Assembly: GCA_026874595.1 (NCBI GenBank)
Contig: CM049321.1
Span: forward strand, 21,174,979 to 21,238,978
Reading direction: 5' to 3'
DNA: 64,000 nucleotides
From: Sipunculus nudus
Taxonomy: Eukaryota; Annelida; Sipuncula; Golfingiida; Sipunculidae
The notes beneath the pieces were generated by a model. The model had not been told where the DNA came from and did not search any database. It was given only the letters and a program-made list of their open reading frames with translations. Position 1 is the stretch's first letter. The number at the start of each line of letters is the position of its first letter. The position numbers and the translations under genes are program-made. This document shows positions 1 to 11,128 of the stretch, piece after piece.

Positions 1-330
1 ATCCATTAATTATCAAGATACTAGAGGTTTTGTATCAAATTTTTAATTATTCTGGGGGGGGGGGGGGGTACTTACAAGCACCATAGCTCAAAGGATACAT
101 GTCACAGTGACCTAATTTCAGGTTTCCAAGGAGAATTTTTATTGACCTCCTTGGATATTTAGTAACAGGTTTCTATGTTTAGTTGTTGCAATTTCTGTTC
201 TACTAATGGTCAGATGACAGACAAAGGCTGAAAGCGCCATACCTAATCCTATACCTCAGTTGACTTTCCGTTAGCTGAGCTAAAAGGAGGACCAAACTAA
301 AATTATATAATGTAATAGATGTGCAAAATG
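1..330 (-). repeat. Dispersed copy of the ~330-bp repeat
   Basis: Read on the minus strand, this segment matches the tandem units at 17.7-18.9 kb. It has the same order of an 'aaatctccttggaaacctgaaattag'-like block, a 'gagctatgg' block, a C homopolymer and then 'agaataat...gatacaaaa'. The 230-300 part resembles the lead-in before the 17.7 kb array (agctgagct, then a tctgtc-rich stretch). Weaker relatives occur near 48.35 and 53.2 kb. It appears non-coding. Confidence 0.6.
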
Positions 331-399
331 GGTGTAAAACTATGCACAGCATCATATGTTTATAAATGATGAAAAAAAGGAAATCCAATTAATACTTAC

Positions 400-416
400 C
401 AGCAAGAGTAACCAAG
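400..416 (-). CDS. Possible 17-nt micro-exon of the DED gene
   Basis: On the minus strand the segment has an upstream AG (aaaacaaag) and a strong donor (CTG|GTAAGTATT). One base completes the phase-2 codon left by the exon ending at 929, and the exon would itself end in phase 1. The upstream pyrimidine tract is poor and the segment is tiny, so this is only a candidate for the next exon to the left. Confidence 0.2.
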
Positions 417-456
417 CTTTGTTTTATCAAAAAATACATACAGTACATTAATACTA

Positions 457-897
457 CAGTGAAACTCCTACTTGCGGACAACTCAGTAAAGTGGACAACT
501 CACTAATGTGGACACTAAATCTCAGTCCCTTCAATTTTGCCTCTATATTGTGTTTAATGTAAACTTAGTAAAGCGGACATCTCACTATCTCGGACAACGG
601 ACAAACTTTCCTGTCGCGCCAGCATGTCCAGTACATATTACAACCCTTTAAAGGGGACAGACATTGTGAGTTCTATTTTTTTTCATATTTTTGCCTCGAG
701 ATGGCGGTCCCAGGTCATGACCTCGTATGACCTGTTTTGGTCAAAGCAACAGCCCAGAGACAAGCGTAATATGGTGAACCATTAGAATGTTAAATGTAAA
801 TAATGACGCGCTATATGCCAAACTCCTCTAAACAGGACAACTCCCTAATACAAAATCCTTCAGTCCCTCGAGTGTCCGGCTAAGGGGAGTTTCACTG
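457..897. mobile_element. 441-bp pogo/Tigger-type MITE
   Basis: The element begins CAGTGAAACTCC and ends GGAGTTTCACTG, a perfect 12-bp terminal inverted repeat. It is flanked by TA on both sides (455-456 and 898-899). The interior has repeated 'cggacaactca' and 'gtggacactaaa' motifs and no transposase ORF. The terminal pattern and TA duplication fit non-autonomous Tc1/mariner-superfamily (pogo/Tigger-like) elements. It lies downstream of the third recognised DED-gene exon. Confidence 0.75.
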
Positions 898-928
898 TAT
901 ATCCTGATAAATTATTGGATCCATTTAC

Positions 929-1610
929 CTTTGTCTTTGGAACTCTTGGTTCTGTACAATTCTGTCAGCACTCCAGTCTCCTCCACCAGGGGGCATCACT
1001 GGTTGTGAAATGCCACTTATTTCTTTTGCAGCATCAATTTTGTACGTTCTTGTGTTTTCTGTTGTCAAGCAACAAGTCATTCCATTATCACCAACAGCTA
1101 CTGACACAAGACTCACACAAGGCTTGGCAACCTCAGATATCCCATCATTCCCAGCATCAGGAGAGGTTGTGCTTGTTGCAATCTGATCACATGATTTTTC
1201 TGATGCTAGGCAACCATTTGTCCCATCAGCCCCGGTAGTACAAGACCAAGAGGAGGTTGCAAGATCAGTAGATATATCACTAGAATTTACATCTGCAGAA
1301 GTACATTTGTTTTTGTCTTGTTCAATTTTAGGAAGATCAAAGTCCACCTTTGGTGGTGGACAGTCTGCCACAATGGTTTTTGATTTGCTACTGCTATCTG
1401 TATCACATTTCCTCCCCAGCAGTGGTCTCCCTAAAGGTCTCTCGTTGGTGTTTAATGGAGGCTGATGCTCAGCCATTGTGTTTAGACTTTCACTTGGCTG
1501 AGGCAGTCTGACCTCAGGAGACTGTTCTTTGTTGCTTTCTGTAATATTCTCTGGTGCAGCAGCTGCTGGTTCAGAACTTGTCTCATAAGATGAGCTAGGT
1601 ATATTCTCAC
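929..1610 (-). CDS. DED gene exon 3
   Basis: Acceptor GTTCCAG|GTGAGAATATACC and donor CAAAG|GTAAATGG bound a 682-nt exon (phase 1 in, phase 2 out). It encodes about 227 residues rich in Ser, Thr, Pro and Asn, with several scattered Cys and no recognisable domain. The exon does not end in a stop, so the gene continues to the left. Confidence 0.6.
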
Positions 1611-1998
1611 CTGGAACGAACAAAATGTATATATTTGTAATAATTAAAGTGTAAATTTTGGATTTAATGTGACTGCTTATTTTTTTCATATTTTATAGTT
1701 GAAAATCATTGCACTGAATTGGTTTACTGCATTACAACAGAAAACTGATTTGCAATAGTCCACTGGTTCAGTTTCAGTGGATTTTGTTTAGCCTACTGCA
1801 ACTAAAAAGCTAAAATTTGAATCCCTACACAATCAAATATAGCTCAATTCCTGATAATTTAAATGAACCAAATAAATTATCTAGCAGTCACATCAATAAT
1901 CAATTTATGTTTAAGTGGGGGGAGGGAGGAATGACTCTGAGGCAAAGATTGAGGAAACCTTTTTTAATAAACCTATATGAATATTAAAATATCATATT

Positions 1999-2048
<50 letters not shown>

Positions 2049-5000
2049 TTAATTCTAACCCACACTCAGATTTTACATTTTAACCTGTTGGATTGCAGCA
2101 AACTGCAGGTGGATGTGTATACTGGCTGGTTGGGTAACTAAAAATTTTAAAAACAATTCATAAGTTATCTGTAAATGTTGATCCATCAAGCAGAAATGGA
2201 AAACTGAGGTTATCATTCTCATTAAATATCATATTTTGTTTTAAGTGTAAAATTTAACTCACTGAATAGCAGGGGGATATTTTCCTTTGACTTATTTCAT
2301 ATTGTCATAAAACAAATCATTTGAAAGCAATACCTTATTTGCTACAAATTGTTTATCTTAAAGGTACACAAACATTTTCTATATGTGTATAATCTCACAC
2401 CCTTAATTGATTTTGACTAAATGCTAATATTTCCAGGCAAAACCATCCCTACAAATGCACTTCCTGTCTCAAGTTACCTGTTCTATATGTTGTTTTGCGT
2501 AAATGTGCCACCTAATGGTAGTTGGTTACACTAACGCGCATTGTCTGTGTTTACGGTAATTACCGCTGTGTGTGTTTGCTTGGCATCATAAAAGCTCAAT
2601 CCTGTATAAGGACATTGTTGTTGTCTGTCGATTGGTCCAAGTGTGTCCCTTTATAATGACAAGACTGCGTGACCAGAGTTCGAATCTCTTGTATGCATGA
2701 TAACTTCCAAACAAGAAGAAGAAACATGAAAGAAGAAACTAGGAAGAAACACCAGTTTGAAGCTTGAAAAATCTTGTCTGGTGAAGTTCTGCCATACACC
2801 CATCAGGTGGCTGCCATGTTTGTTTAGTGCCACTGATCAAGCAAGATGCAAGTTTGTTTCCACTTGTGTACAATAGTTAACAGTTTCTGATTGAAATACT
2901 GGCAGATACCATATTATTTTTAGGGGAAATCACTTTAAAATGTACATGTATATATAACCTACTTTTTACCTTGTAAAGATCCCTTTAATATGATAATTTT
3001 TCCTTACGTACCATGGTTCTGAAGGATTTGTACCCATAAAGGGATATTTTCAGGTGTATTTGTACTTTCTCTGGGGAGTCGGACTTCAGCTGGAGGTAGT
3101 CCTGATATCTCCAGTGGTACAGGTTCTGTGAAGCTCTCATTTGCAAGGACACGCGGACCCACAAAAGGAATGAATTCCAGGTCTTCTCCTTCCAGTGTCT
3201 TTGGTATGGTTTCTGCTGGGTACAAAAATATATGTCACATTTAAAAGGGCCCAATCACCTATCTGACCTTTATAAACTTAAGGTAATCCCTTGGAGCTTT
3301 AATAAAAATAGGCCCTGAATACTTGAATACACTGCACATAGGCTACTTGTTTTGATAATATTGACGTGTTTATAATATAAGGGGGCCCGCCAAAATAATC
3401 AAACCAAATTCAACAAGGGCATTTGACAGCAAGTCAGATAAGCCAAAGTTTTGCAAATGTTTTTTTTTGTAAAAGTGACCTTTCTATCTCTACATATATG
3501 CAACCTACCACCTCAGGTTACATGTTTGTTTTCCATTTGACAACATTGATGTGTTTACAAACATGTTGTTGGTAAACAAGTTGATACATCCTTCACGAAT
3601 ACGTTATCAGAACTTTTCACAACCCAAATACCCTAAGATCATTAATATATACAAAAGGGAAGTCAGAAATTACATAAATTCCTTTCCCAAAGTTAGGTTA
3701 ATGGACAATATGAAAGTTTGATTGTAATTTGTACCTGCAGATCATATCATAGAAATCTCGAAGGGCCTGTTATACAGTCAAACTCCATTGTGAAAATGAA
3801 GTTCAACATAACCCACTTAGCAAAACAATAAAATTCAGCAATGGTGCAAGAAGTAGCTACCTCTGGTAGGGCTACTTGGGGGGGATGGGGTCGAGTACTC
3901 CAAGAATTGTACAACAAGTGCACACATGACAACTACCCACATTATAATTACATGGATCATAGAAGAATATTTCTCCAATACAACTCCTGACGCTGCACAC
4001 ATGACAACTGCCTACATGAAAATTGGGTGTAGAAAATTATAGCATTTGCTCAAACAACAATTACCTAGCAGATAACCACAGGCAAAATATTTGCTTTGAT
4101 TATAAATCTGTTTTATTGTTCTTTGCTTATATTTGAAGTATAAATGTCATATATAGATGTTATTTCCAGTGCAAAAACATATACATATGACAACACATAT
4201 CTATACCTATGGGCAGTTCACTGAGCAAGTACGTTGCTCACTTCCACAGTAAAGTCATAGCTACCCACCTTTAAAGAATCAAAGTCACAGCTGCCCAGCA
4301 CCTGCTGACCTCTACAGGAAAAGCTGCCAAGCAGCTGCCCACTTCCACAACACTGAAGTCCGAGCTGCCCAGCAGCTGCCCATTTCACAAGACAGAAGTG
4401 AGAGTTGCAAAGCAGCTGCCAACTTCCACAGGACGGAAGTCAGAGCTACCCAGCAGCTACCTACTTTCACAGGACAGACGTCAGATCTGCCCAGCAGCTG
4501 CCCACTTCCACAGGACTGACATCAGATCTACCAAGCAGCTGCCCACTTTCAGTCAAGACTGAAGTAAGATCTGCCCAGCAGCTGCCCACTTTCACAGGAC
4601 AAACGTCAGATCTACCAAGCACCTGTCCACTTTCAGTCAAGACTGAAGTAAGAGCTGCCCAGCAGCTGCCAACTTCCACAGGACTGACCTCAGATCTGCC
4701 CAGCAGCTGTCCACTTCCACAGGACCAAAGAAATAGCTGAATGCCCACTTTCATTGAATTAAAGTCAGACCTGCCCACAATCTGCCCACTACCCAATTTC
4801 ACACATATGCTCACCACATTTTTTATCAAGAAACAAATCATCACACCTGTGTCAAAGTTGTTGCCAAGAAATTCTTCTATTTGCCTGACCAAGTCTTGGC
4901 GTTTCATATATTCAAGCAGCTGTTTAACTAATTGCAGCATTTCTATTTCGTCTGGAATACGCTCTGTCAGATGCAGACACAAATCAGTGCGAAGTTTAAT

Positions 5001-5168
5001 TTCTTCAGACTCAGCCTTGGTCAGTTTCTTGTCAAACTGAAGAAAATATTTAAAAGCACTTATTTCATCTTCTGAGAGTGAATCACATACGTCATACAGC
5101 AATTTGGCTACAGCAGTTTTGTGTATCACGCCCCCTGTGGGCAGTTGATGACCGTACCCTTCGGCCAT
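929..5168 (-). CDS. Death-effector-domain protein, partial (runs off left edge)
   Basis: Three exons (5168-4847, 3215-3012, 1610-929) join in one frame and give about 400 residues with no stop. Residues about 20-105 form a death effector domain. Helices start at LLYDVCDSLS, and the late 'KRQDLVRQIEEFL' carries the R-x-D-L motif of the DED family, which includes FADD and caspase-8. DEDs mediate homotypic assembly of death-receptor complexes in the cytosol. Residues about 108-175 are acidic/Pro-rich, and the last 226 are Ser/Thr/Pro-rich and probably disordered. No second DED or caspase domain is visible; any would lie beyond base 1. The start at 5168 is the first ATG in frame (AATATGGCC, good +4 G). 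It could be a FADD-like adaptor or the N-terminus of a larger death or kinase protein, and I cannot decide which. Confidence 0.7.
2003..2046. repeat. (TA)n microsatellite in DED intron
   Basis: Uninterrupted TA dinucleotides of about 44 bases lie in the intron between the exons at 3012 and 1610. Confidence 0.95.
2625..2700 (+). repeat. tRNA-like SINE head
   Basis: The segment has a box-B-like 'gagttcgaatctc' at about 2677-2689 preceded by an A-box-like 'ttggtccaagtg'. The anticodon arm is not tRNA-like enough for a gene. It is probably the 5' part of a tRNA-derived SINE inside the DED intron. Confidence 0.4.
3012..3215 (-). CDS. DED gene exon 2
   Basis: Acceptor TTTGTACCCAG|CAGAAACC and strong donor AACCATG|GTACGTAAGG bound a 204-nt phase 1-1 exon. 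It encodes an acidic, Pro-rich linker of 68 residues containing 'GEDLEFIPFVGPRVLA' and 'PAEVRLPRES'. A related 'SPEVRLPQPSES' recurs in exon 3, suggesting a short repeated linker motif. Confidence 0.65.
4215..4800. repeat. 41-43 bp minisatellite, about 14 copies
   Basis: Degenerate tandem units share 'cagcagctgcccacttccacaggac' or the variant 'ctttcagtcaagactgaag', then 'cagatctgc'. The two unit types partly alternate between 4500 and 4680. The array lies entirely in intron 1 of the DED gene, starting about 50 bases after the donor at 4847. It creates long spurious open frames on both strands. Confidence 0.85.
4847..5168 (-). CDS. DED gene exon 1 (DED domain)
   Basis: Exon of 107 codons plus one base, ending at donor GACACAG|GTGTGATG (phase 1). 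It encodes the whole death effector domain. Reading past the donor enters the 41-43 bp minisatellite, which stays open by chance and mimics a longer protein. Confidence 0.7.
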
Positions 5169-5174
5169 ATTGGC

Positions 5175-5250
5175 CAACAGCAAAAACGTGACCCTCCGAC
5201 CTCAAATCTTACAATTGGTAGCCATGTCTTGACCACTAGATGGGTTATAA
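5175..5250 (-). repeat. tRNA-like SINE segment next to DED start codon
   Basis: On the minus strand the sequence reads 'ctagtggtcaagacatggctacca', then 'gaggtcggagggtc'. This looks like an A-box region and the start of a T-arm of a tRNA-derived SINE. The proposed ATG at 5168 follows within ten bases, so the 5' UTR of the DED gene may be SINE-derived. Confidence 0.45.
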
Positions 5251-5808
5251 CTGTCTGGAATCTCTATTTCACAGAGATGAAAGTTCTGTGCTTTCCAGTG
5301 AGTCAAACTGGAATTCCCCTTCATCAGCGCCCTCATGTGGCACCTAGCAAGACTATTAATTTGATCCTCTCCATTATTTTCTCAATAGAAAATAATTAAT
5401 TCATTTATAAAATAAGTCAACATAAAAATTAAATAATTCGGTATTTTAATTTGTAGATTCATTTCAGAGATACATTTCTAATTCATGCGAAATATAACAA
5501 GTTGGAAGGACTGGCGCTGTTGGGTCATGTCTTTGCTGTTAGAAGGCGCCACTTATACTTACTGTACTTTGCCCTGTCTGAGGTCCGGGAGAGATTGATA
5601 CAAGTCGATAGCAATAAAAACCTACCTGTTTTATTTTCAGAAGGTAAATGAAACAGCGTCAGACAGTTTGCTAAAGCTAACTGTCTGACGCAAGAAACAG
5701 ATTATGATTCATGTTCATAGGTATTTGCTTATTATTTATTAACATTATAATCAATTATTCATCATTATCATCATCATCATCATCATCGTTATTATTATTG
5801 TTATTATT

Positions 5809-5839
<31 letters not shown>

Positions 5840-6225
5840 GAAAAAAAGACACACCCAGGTTTTTCTTAATTGTGACATTGAAAAGGGTTAGTGCATGCTC
5901 TTTACCAATCGATTGCAGCTGGGATCTTACCAGGTCGACCAGCTGATCATAAGGATGGCATCTACTCGTCTATCGCTTACAGCGCCCCTGAGAACCTTCG
6001 AGTTCACATCATAAACCACTATCAATTACTCTGAATCTCGCCACACTAGGACGTTGGGGCAGCAGCCGGTGCGGGGTTAGCCAATAAGAATGGACTCCTC
6101 AATTGTTTTTTTTTTTTCAGTGGCGTCAATTTTTCTTCCAGGGTGGGGGCGGGGGCGGGGATGACTTTGTATATGTACACACACTCACACACATACCTTT
6201 TTCAGCATCTCTGAGTGACATATTC

Positions 6226-6273
<48 letters not shown>

Positions 6274-6990
6274 GATTATATATATGATCATATATATGAT
6301 CATATTTCAAATAATAATAACATCGTAATCGAAAATAAGTTTTTGTAATTCAAAGCAAGGTTTAGATATAACATTTTTTAGTAAATGGGTCCAAATTCTT
6401 TAATTCTATTTATTAGTATATTTCATTTGCAATATTGTAATATTATTCTCTGAAAAGTGGGGTGGGGGGTGATTGCATTTGCCATTCTCCACTTGCAAAA
6501 AAGTGGGGGGTATATATACCCCCACCCCCTCCCCTATATTGACGCCCCTGTTTTTTTTAGTGACTGACGCAATGTGGAGTCCATAGATTGCCCCTGCAGT
6601 TAACTGTTATTATATCACTCCATACGCAACTGTTAGATTTAACATATATCCATTGATTAATGTTTAGAACATCTATGTGCATTGCATATTTGACCACTGA
6701 AAAACATGATTGTTCTATTCTTTTGCACCAAGGAAGTGAAAATATGAACATTAATGTACATAGGCCTAAAACATTATTGCAGGACTGCAACCAATTGCAA
6801 GATGTCTACTGGGCTGATAATGCTTCAATTCTCTCTGTACAAATAAATCAGTTATTGATGTTATAGATGCTTCATGCTTTCCAGAATGGTTATTTTTTAT
6901 TTCAGGCCTTTCGACATACAACATAATGTGAACATTTTTATGTTAAAACCATAGAAATATTTTTTATTCCATTTCCTTTCTAAGAGTAAA
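5251..6990. other. Intergenic, low complexity
   Basis: No gene is seen. The segment holds a 13-bp perfect hairpin (5656-5691), ATC/TTA/AAT trinucleotide runs (about 5760-5840), a poly-T, G-rich tracts near 6140, a (TA)n run with imperfect TATGATCATA units (6229-6305), and a C/G-rich palindromic patch at about 6455-6535. Confidence 0.7.
5656..5691. other. Perfect hairpin, 13-bp stem
   Basis: GCGTCAGACAGTT (5656-5668) and AACTGTCTGACGC (5679-5691) are exact reverse complements around a 10-base loop. 'gaaacag' precedes and follows the hairpin. No gene context explains it. Confidence 0.8.
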
Positions 6991-7689
6991 AGATGGTATT
7001 GTGCTATAACCCCAGCAGGCCCTTTGGTCGGCCGGCGACGCAACAGAAACTTGAAAACGGTTGTGTCGCTGTCGGTGGCTAGTGCCGGGTGTGTCTAACA
7101 GGCCAACGTCACCAGCTCGGGTCCCGTCTTTACTTTTCTACTACTACCACTATAAATAATTTGTCTTCTGGTTTATTATTTTGAGTAGCATTTTGTGATG
7201 TTTTTGAGTTCTGCAAATTTGCAAAGTAGGGTCATGAACGGTCCATTTTTTGCAATAGCTTAAGGATCTCCATTCCTGAATTCCGTTTGCTTAAAGACAT
7301 GCTTTAAGCCTTAATTCTTCATTTAAGCAACAGACATAAATACGAAACCATTAATTACTTATACGGGACGGGCACTGTGTTATACAAAACCGGCCGATGT
7401 TAGTAAAATTGTATCGCTACAATCTTGTTGTAGTTTGGAAAGAAAATTCAAACACAATTTTGTGTTGCAGTCCGAAATTATTCTTAAAATGCCGATTAAT
7501 TTTTTTTTCTCTTTAATTTTTCTTGGTGGAGGAAGCCGCCTTCACTTTTTAATGCTGACTTATCTAATTCTTAAGCTTATTATTTACATCTGCAGAGTTT
7601 CATTTCGGTTTGGGATTACGTGAAATGCCGGTAGCACTCGCTTTCTTTCAGTTTTATTTTATATCCTGGTGTCACCTTGGGTGTGTTAA

Positions 7690-8161
7690 AGCCGGCCATA
7701 CACGAGGCGACATGTCACAGAACACGACATGTCGCTCAACATGAACAGTCCATACACACAGCGACATGTTCTGCTGCATGTCCTGCAAAACTATGATAAA
7801 ACTTACATGGATCAAACGTAACTTCCATGTTTCAACCATTATTTTGTATGGTAGCACTGTATTTATCAATATATGTGCGTGTGACGAAAAACGTATTCTG
7901 CCTAAGACATTTCTGTCTTGTTTCTCTTTACTTATTAAATGGACGGTCACTTTATCACAGGATAACATGATCAGTCGTTATATATTCGTTGGCTTTTTCC
8001 CCGACACTGTACCTGATGTCGCGCGACAAGTCACGGGAAAAAGAAACATGTTCCTTCTTCTGCGACATGTCGCTCAACTCATAAAAACGTGCGACAAACA
8101 CCAATACACGGTCCGATTGTCGCGGTCGCGGAACAAGCGTGTCGCCTCGTGTATGACCGGC
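7690..8161. mobile_element. 472-bp piggyBac-like MITE (TTAA flanks)
   Basis: The left end reads GCCGGCCATACACGAGGCGA. The right end, reverse complemented, reads GCCGGTCATACACGAGGCGA, one mismatch in 20. TTAA occurs at 7686-7689 and at 8162-8165, as expected for a piggyBac-type target duplication. The interior contains repeated 'gcgacatgtcgc' palindromes and no transposase. The open frames here are an effect of the element. Confidence 0.7.
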
Positions 8162-8199
8162 TTAAGTACATGTATCCCCATTGCTGGGTCAAAACATCA

Positions 8200-8395
8200 A
8201 GGGACTTCCCAAAGACGCACTTGTTTGTAAGTGATACACGGCTGTGGGGTACAGGCTTCCCATTAAGCCTGGGCGGGGCCAGACCGTGAAAATCTCACCG
8301 CTCCTCGGCTGAGATTTAAACTCAGGACCTCTCGGCTTCGAGTCCTGCGCATTACCTCGAGCCACATAAGCCGCCTTAATGGGAATTATACTGCC
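8200..8395 (-). mobile_element. tRNA-derived SINE copy
   Basis: On the minus strand there is an A-box-like 'tgtggctcgaggtaatgc', then a B-box-like 'gagtttaaatctcagcc', then a body 'gtgagattttcacgg' and a tail 'ccccacagccgtgtatcac...acaagtgcgtctt'. The body and tail recur at 30320-30480 (plus) and, more diverged, at 59950-60155 (minus), which marks a family. Confidence 0.65.
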
Positions 8396-10700
8396 ATGCA
8401 TACACGAAAGAAAATGTCTTCAGAAGTGGCGGGGCTCCCAATGCTCAGAATTTTAAATTTGATTATTAAAAGAGCCATCCATATGCATTTTATATTATTA
8501 AAATGTAGATGATGTAACAGTCATGTTGCAGAATACTGTGTTAAAACATGTTTCCCTGTAAAACTCTTTGCAACATCTAAATAAAAAAGTAGTTCAATAC
8601 ATGCGTTATTTTCCGAGGCATTACCCATTTCACCAATATGCTTTTGAGCTACTGGTTTGGAGCGAACCAGGGACCTTCAGCTCAAAAGTTTAAGACCTTG
8701 ATCACCAGGTTTAATCATGTGACATTTCTAAATATTCAATTTGCAGACAAAAGTTAAATCCATAACTGCTAATATTTTGATTCTGAGAACGGATGGTACA
8801 TTGACAGAAGATACATTCTTCTTAATAACCATAATCTTTGTTGGGAATTTTAATTAGGAAAAAAAAAATTTAAGACATATAAAGCTTGGATACATTCAAG
8901 ATATGTTTTGTTGTGTTATAATAAAACCACGATATACGGACCACAGCGATATTTTATCGTAAATGTAAAACATGGTGGGGGCGGTAAGGGCTAGAGAAAG
9001 GAATTGGTTTTAAAATCATAATCGATGATTGAAAGATAAAAATGACCTATGATGGATTATTAATCGATTATTTTATGTACTTTCTATATTACCTTAAATC
9101 TGATGTATATTCTATAGTAACTAAAAAAAAATGACCCCAGTAAAAAGTGTAACATGTACATCGGTATTCATAACGAAACCATCTATCAAACCGCATCCAA
9201 GGTCGACTTGCCGCTGCCCGATTGTAAGAAACTGTTAGCTGCTCATGCAAGGTTCCGTTTAAATCCTGTTCCTTACTTTGTGTTTGTATATATCTGACAG
9301 GATTGGTTTCTTTACATGTGCATGCATAATCGTTTTTCGCTTATACAAAATGCAATCGATTTAATTGAATTTGAAAGAAAAAAGACCAATCATCGATTTA
9401 AACGATCAATCGGCACACCATCAGCATGAGAATAGTCATGTTCTCCCCCCCCCCCTCCCCCCCCCCCCCAGCATTTTCAGACGCTGCAATCTGTATTAAA
9501 GGGTTTCCAACGATTTGTGCGGCCTATAGCCCCCGTCCTCGTTCCGGGTTCGTGGAATATTTTAAGGTTTCCCATCAATCCTACTCCATTTGACGTCACC
9601 TTTATTTAAAAAATCCTTTATCCGCCACTGTATCTGGTTCAGACACTGATAAAAGTGGAGTCCAGTAGGGGCCCGCGCCAACCAATTGTGCCGGACCCAA
9701 AAACCGACCGGCAAATTCTGAGCGGGCACCTAACTTTTTTTTGGACATATATAAACGAGGGTTAACTAGTAATAATGATAACCTGTATTCTATAAATGAG
9801 GTACTTGGGTAATTAATTAAAAAAACTTATACAAGTCTTTTGAGAAATAGGAGTGAAAGGTAATACAGTTCAATTTTATTCTTGTAAATTTCTTTAACAT
9901 TTTTACCAATTTAGCATAATAACAATGTAAACACAATGCTTAAATTTGGATTTAGATCTACAATATGGCTTATAGTTCTCAGAACTGATAGGCCTACATT
10001 AGTCAGACGCCCATGCATGACTGGTCAAGCACCGAACTATAAAACAGAGCTACCGGCGACCGCCAACCCTGTCAAGATTATAACTTTATATACGGGTCAG
10101 TGTCGGTCACGTGGGGTCTCCTGAGATTTGCTGGTGCGTGTCGTCTGCTCTACCAATCTCGAACGCCACTGGTCACGCTTGAGATCATCCGTACCCTTAA
10201 ACACCTACCCGTTCTAATTGTGTACATACACATACATGCGGGGAAAGACGTCTTGATATGTTTACCTCAGGTAAGATATTTATATAATTATTTGCAAACT
10301 TTGCTTACTACTGCCAGGGAGTTAACAAAGCTTCATTGCTGGTAAAGTCTGCTTTTCTGGATGCCCCGTTCAACTGATGCATTGTACAAAGTCATACATC
10401 GTAGAGTTATCGTAAATGAATTGCTGCTCAGGTACTGATCAGTTAACTTTATTTAATCATTAACAGAAAGTGACCCAATGTAGGATATCAAATTGTAAGT
10501 TCATGTTAGGCTGTAAAGTCATTATAAGCGTCATTAAACGTCATTGATAAGAAATTAGTTCACCGAGATAATGTTCGTGTACCGTAATCAAGTGTGATCA
10601 TTTATAAGTACATCTATGGACAGTTGTTTTAAATTGTGTTGACATATTCATTGTGCAGTTTTAAATCTTTAAATGAATTTAATATTATATAAGCATATAT
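8396..10700. other. Intergenic, no confident gene
   Basis: The segment contains a further weak tRNA-like segment on the minus strand at about 8640-8710 ('ggtcccTGGTTCGCTCC') and a C homopolymer near 9445-9470. The rest is unique AT-rich sequence. No open frame here looks coding. Confidence 0.6.
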
Positions 10701-10702
10701 AC

Positions 10703-10738
10703 ATCCATATATATATATACATATATATATATATATTT

Positions 10739-10773
<35 letters not shown>
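10703..10773. repeat. (TA)n microsatellite
   Basis: Interrupted TA repeats lie about 350 bases upstream of the sulfotransferase start codon. Confidence 0.9.
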
Positions 10774-10774
<1 letters not shown>

Positions 10775-11023
10775 GTACCGAAGATAGGTGCAGTTTGATA
10801 TAGGAATATGTCTGCAGTCTGTGGCCTTGCTGTGCAATGTGTGATTTATTCGTTACAGTTTCAAAGAAGATATTTAACAATAATTTTAAGGTTACAAGAA
10901 TTTAAATTACTGAGTTACTTTTCCTCGCACTTAATTTCATTTTTCCTGGGCCCACGTTAAGTTTACAAGGAAATGTCTAATTGATTTATATTACATTACC
11001 TTACAATATATTAACTGCTGAAG

Positions 11024-11034
11024 TTTATTTTCAG
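11024..11034 (+). other. Possible 5'-UTR splice acceptor
   Basis: Tttattttcag followed by 'tccagctattc' lies 94 bases before the sulfotransferase ATG. This arrangement (acceptor, short leader, single coding exon) is common for this gene family. Confidence 0.35.
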
Positions 11035-11128
11035 TCCAGCTATTCAAGCAAGAGGACACTTTCGTCAATGCATTAATAAATGCCTCATCATGCCAATCGT
11101 CTTTGTGATTATGGGATAAAAATAAGTC

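Noticed and set aside
65-110. 36-nt segment resembling an exon on the minus strand with a GTAAGT donor
   Set aside because: The segment belongs to the dispersed ~330-bp repeat seen at 17.7-18.9 kb.
4467-4846. Long C-terminal repeat extension (VEVGSCWAD-like) of the DED ORF
   Set aside because: It lies past a good donor at 4847, inside the minisatellite, and the next exon joins in phase at 3215.
5760-5840. CRISPR-like regular repeats
   Set aside because: These are simple ATC/TTA/AAT trinucleotide runs in a eukaryotic genome.
7766-8230. 154-codon plus-strand open frame
   Set aside because: It runs across the TTAA-flanked MITE and into flanking repeat sequence; it is not coding.
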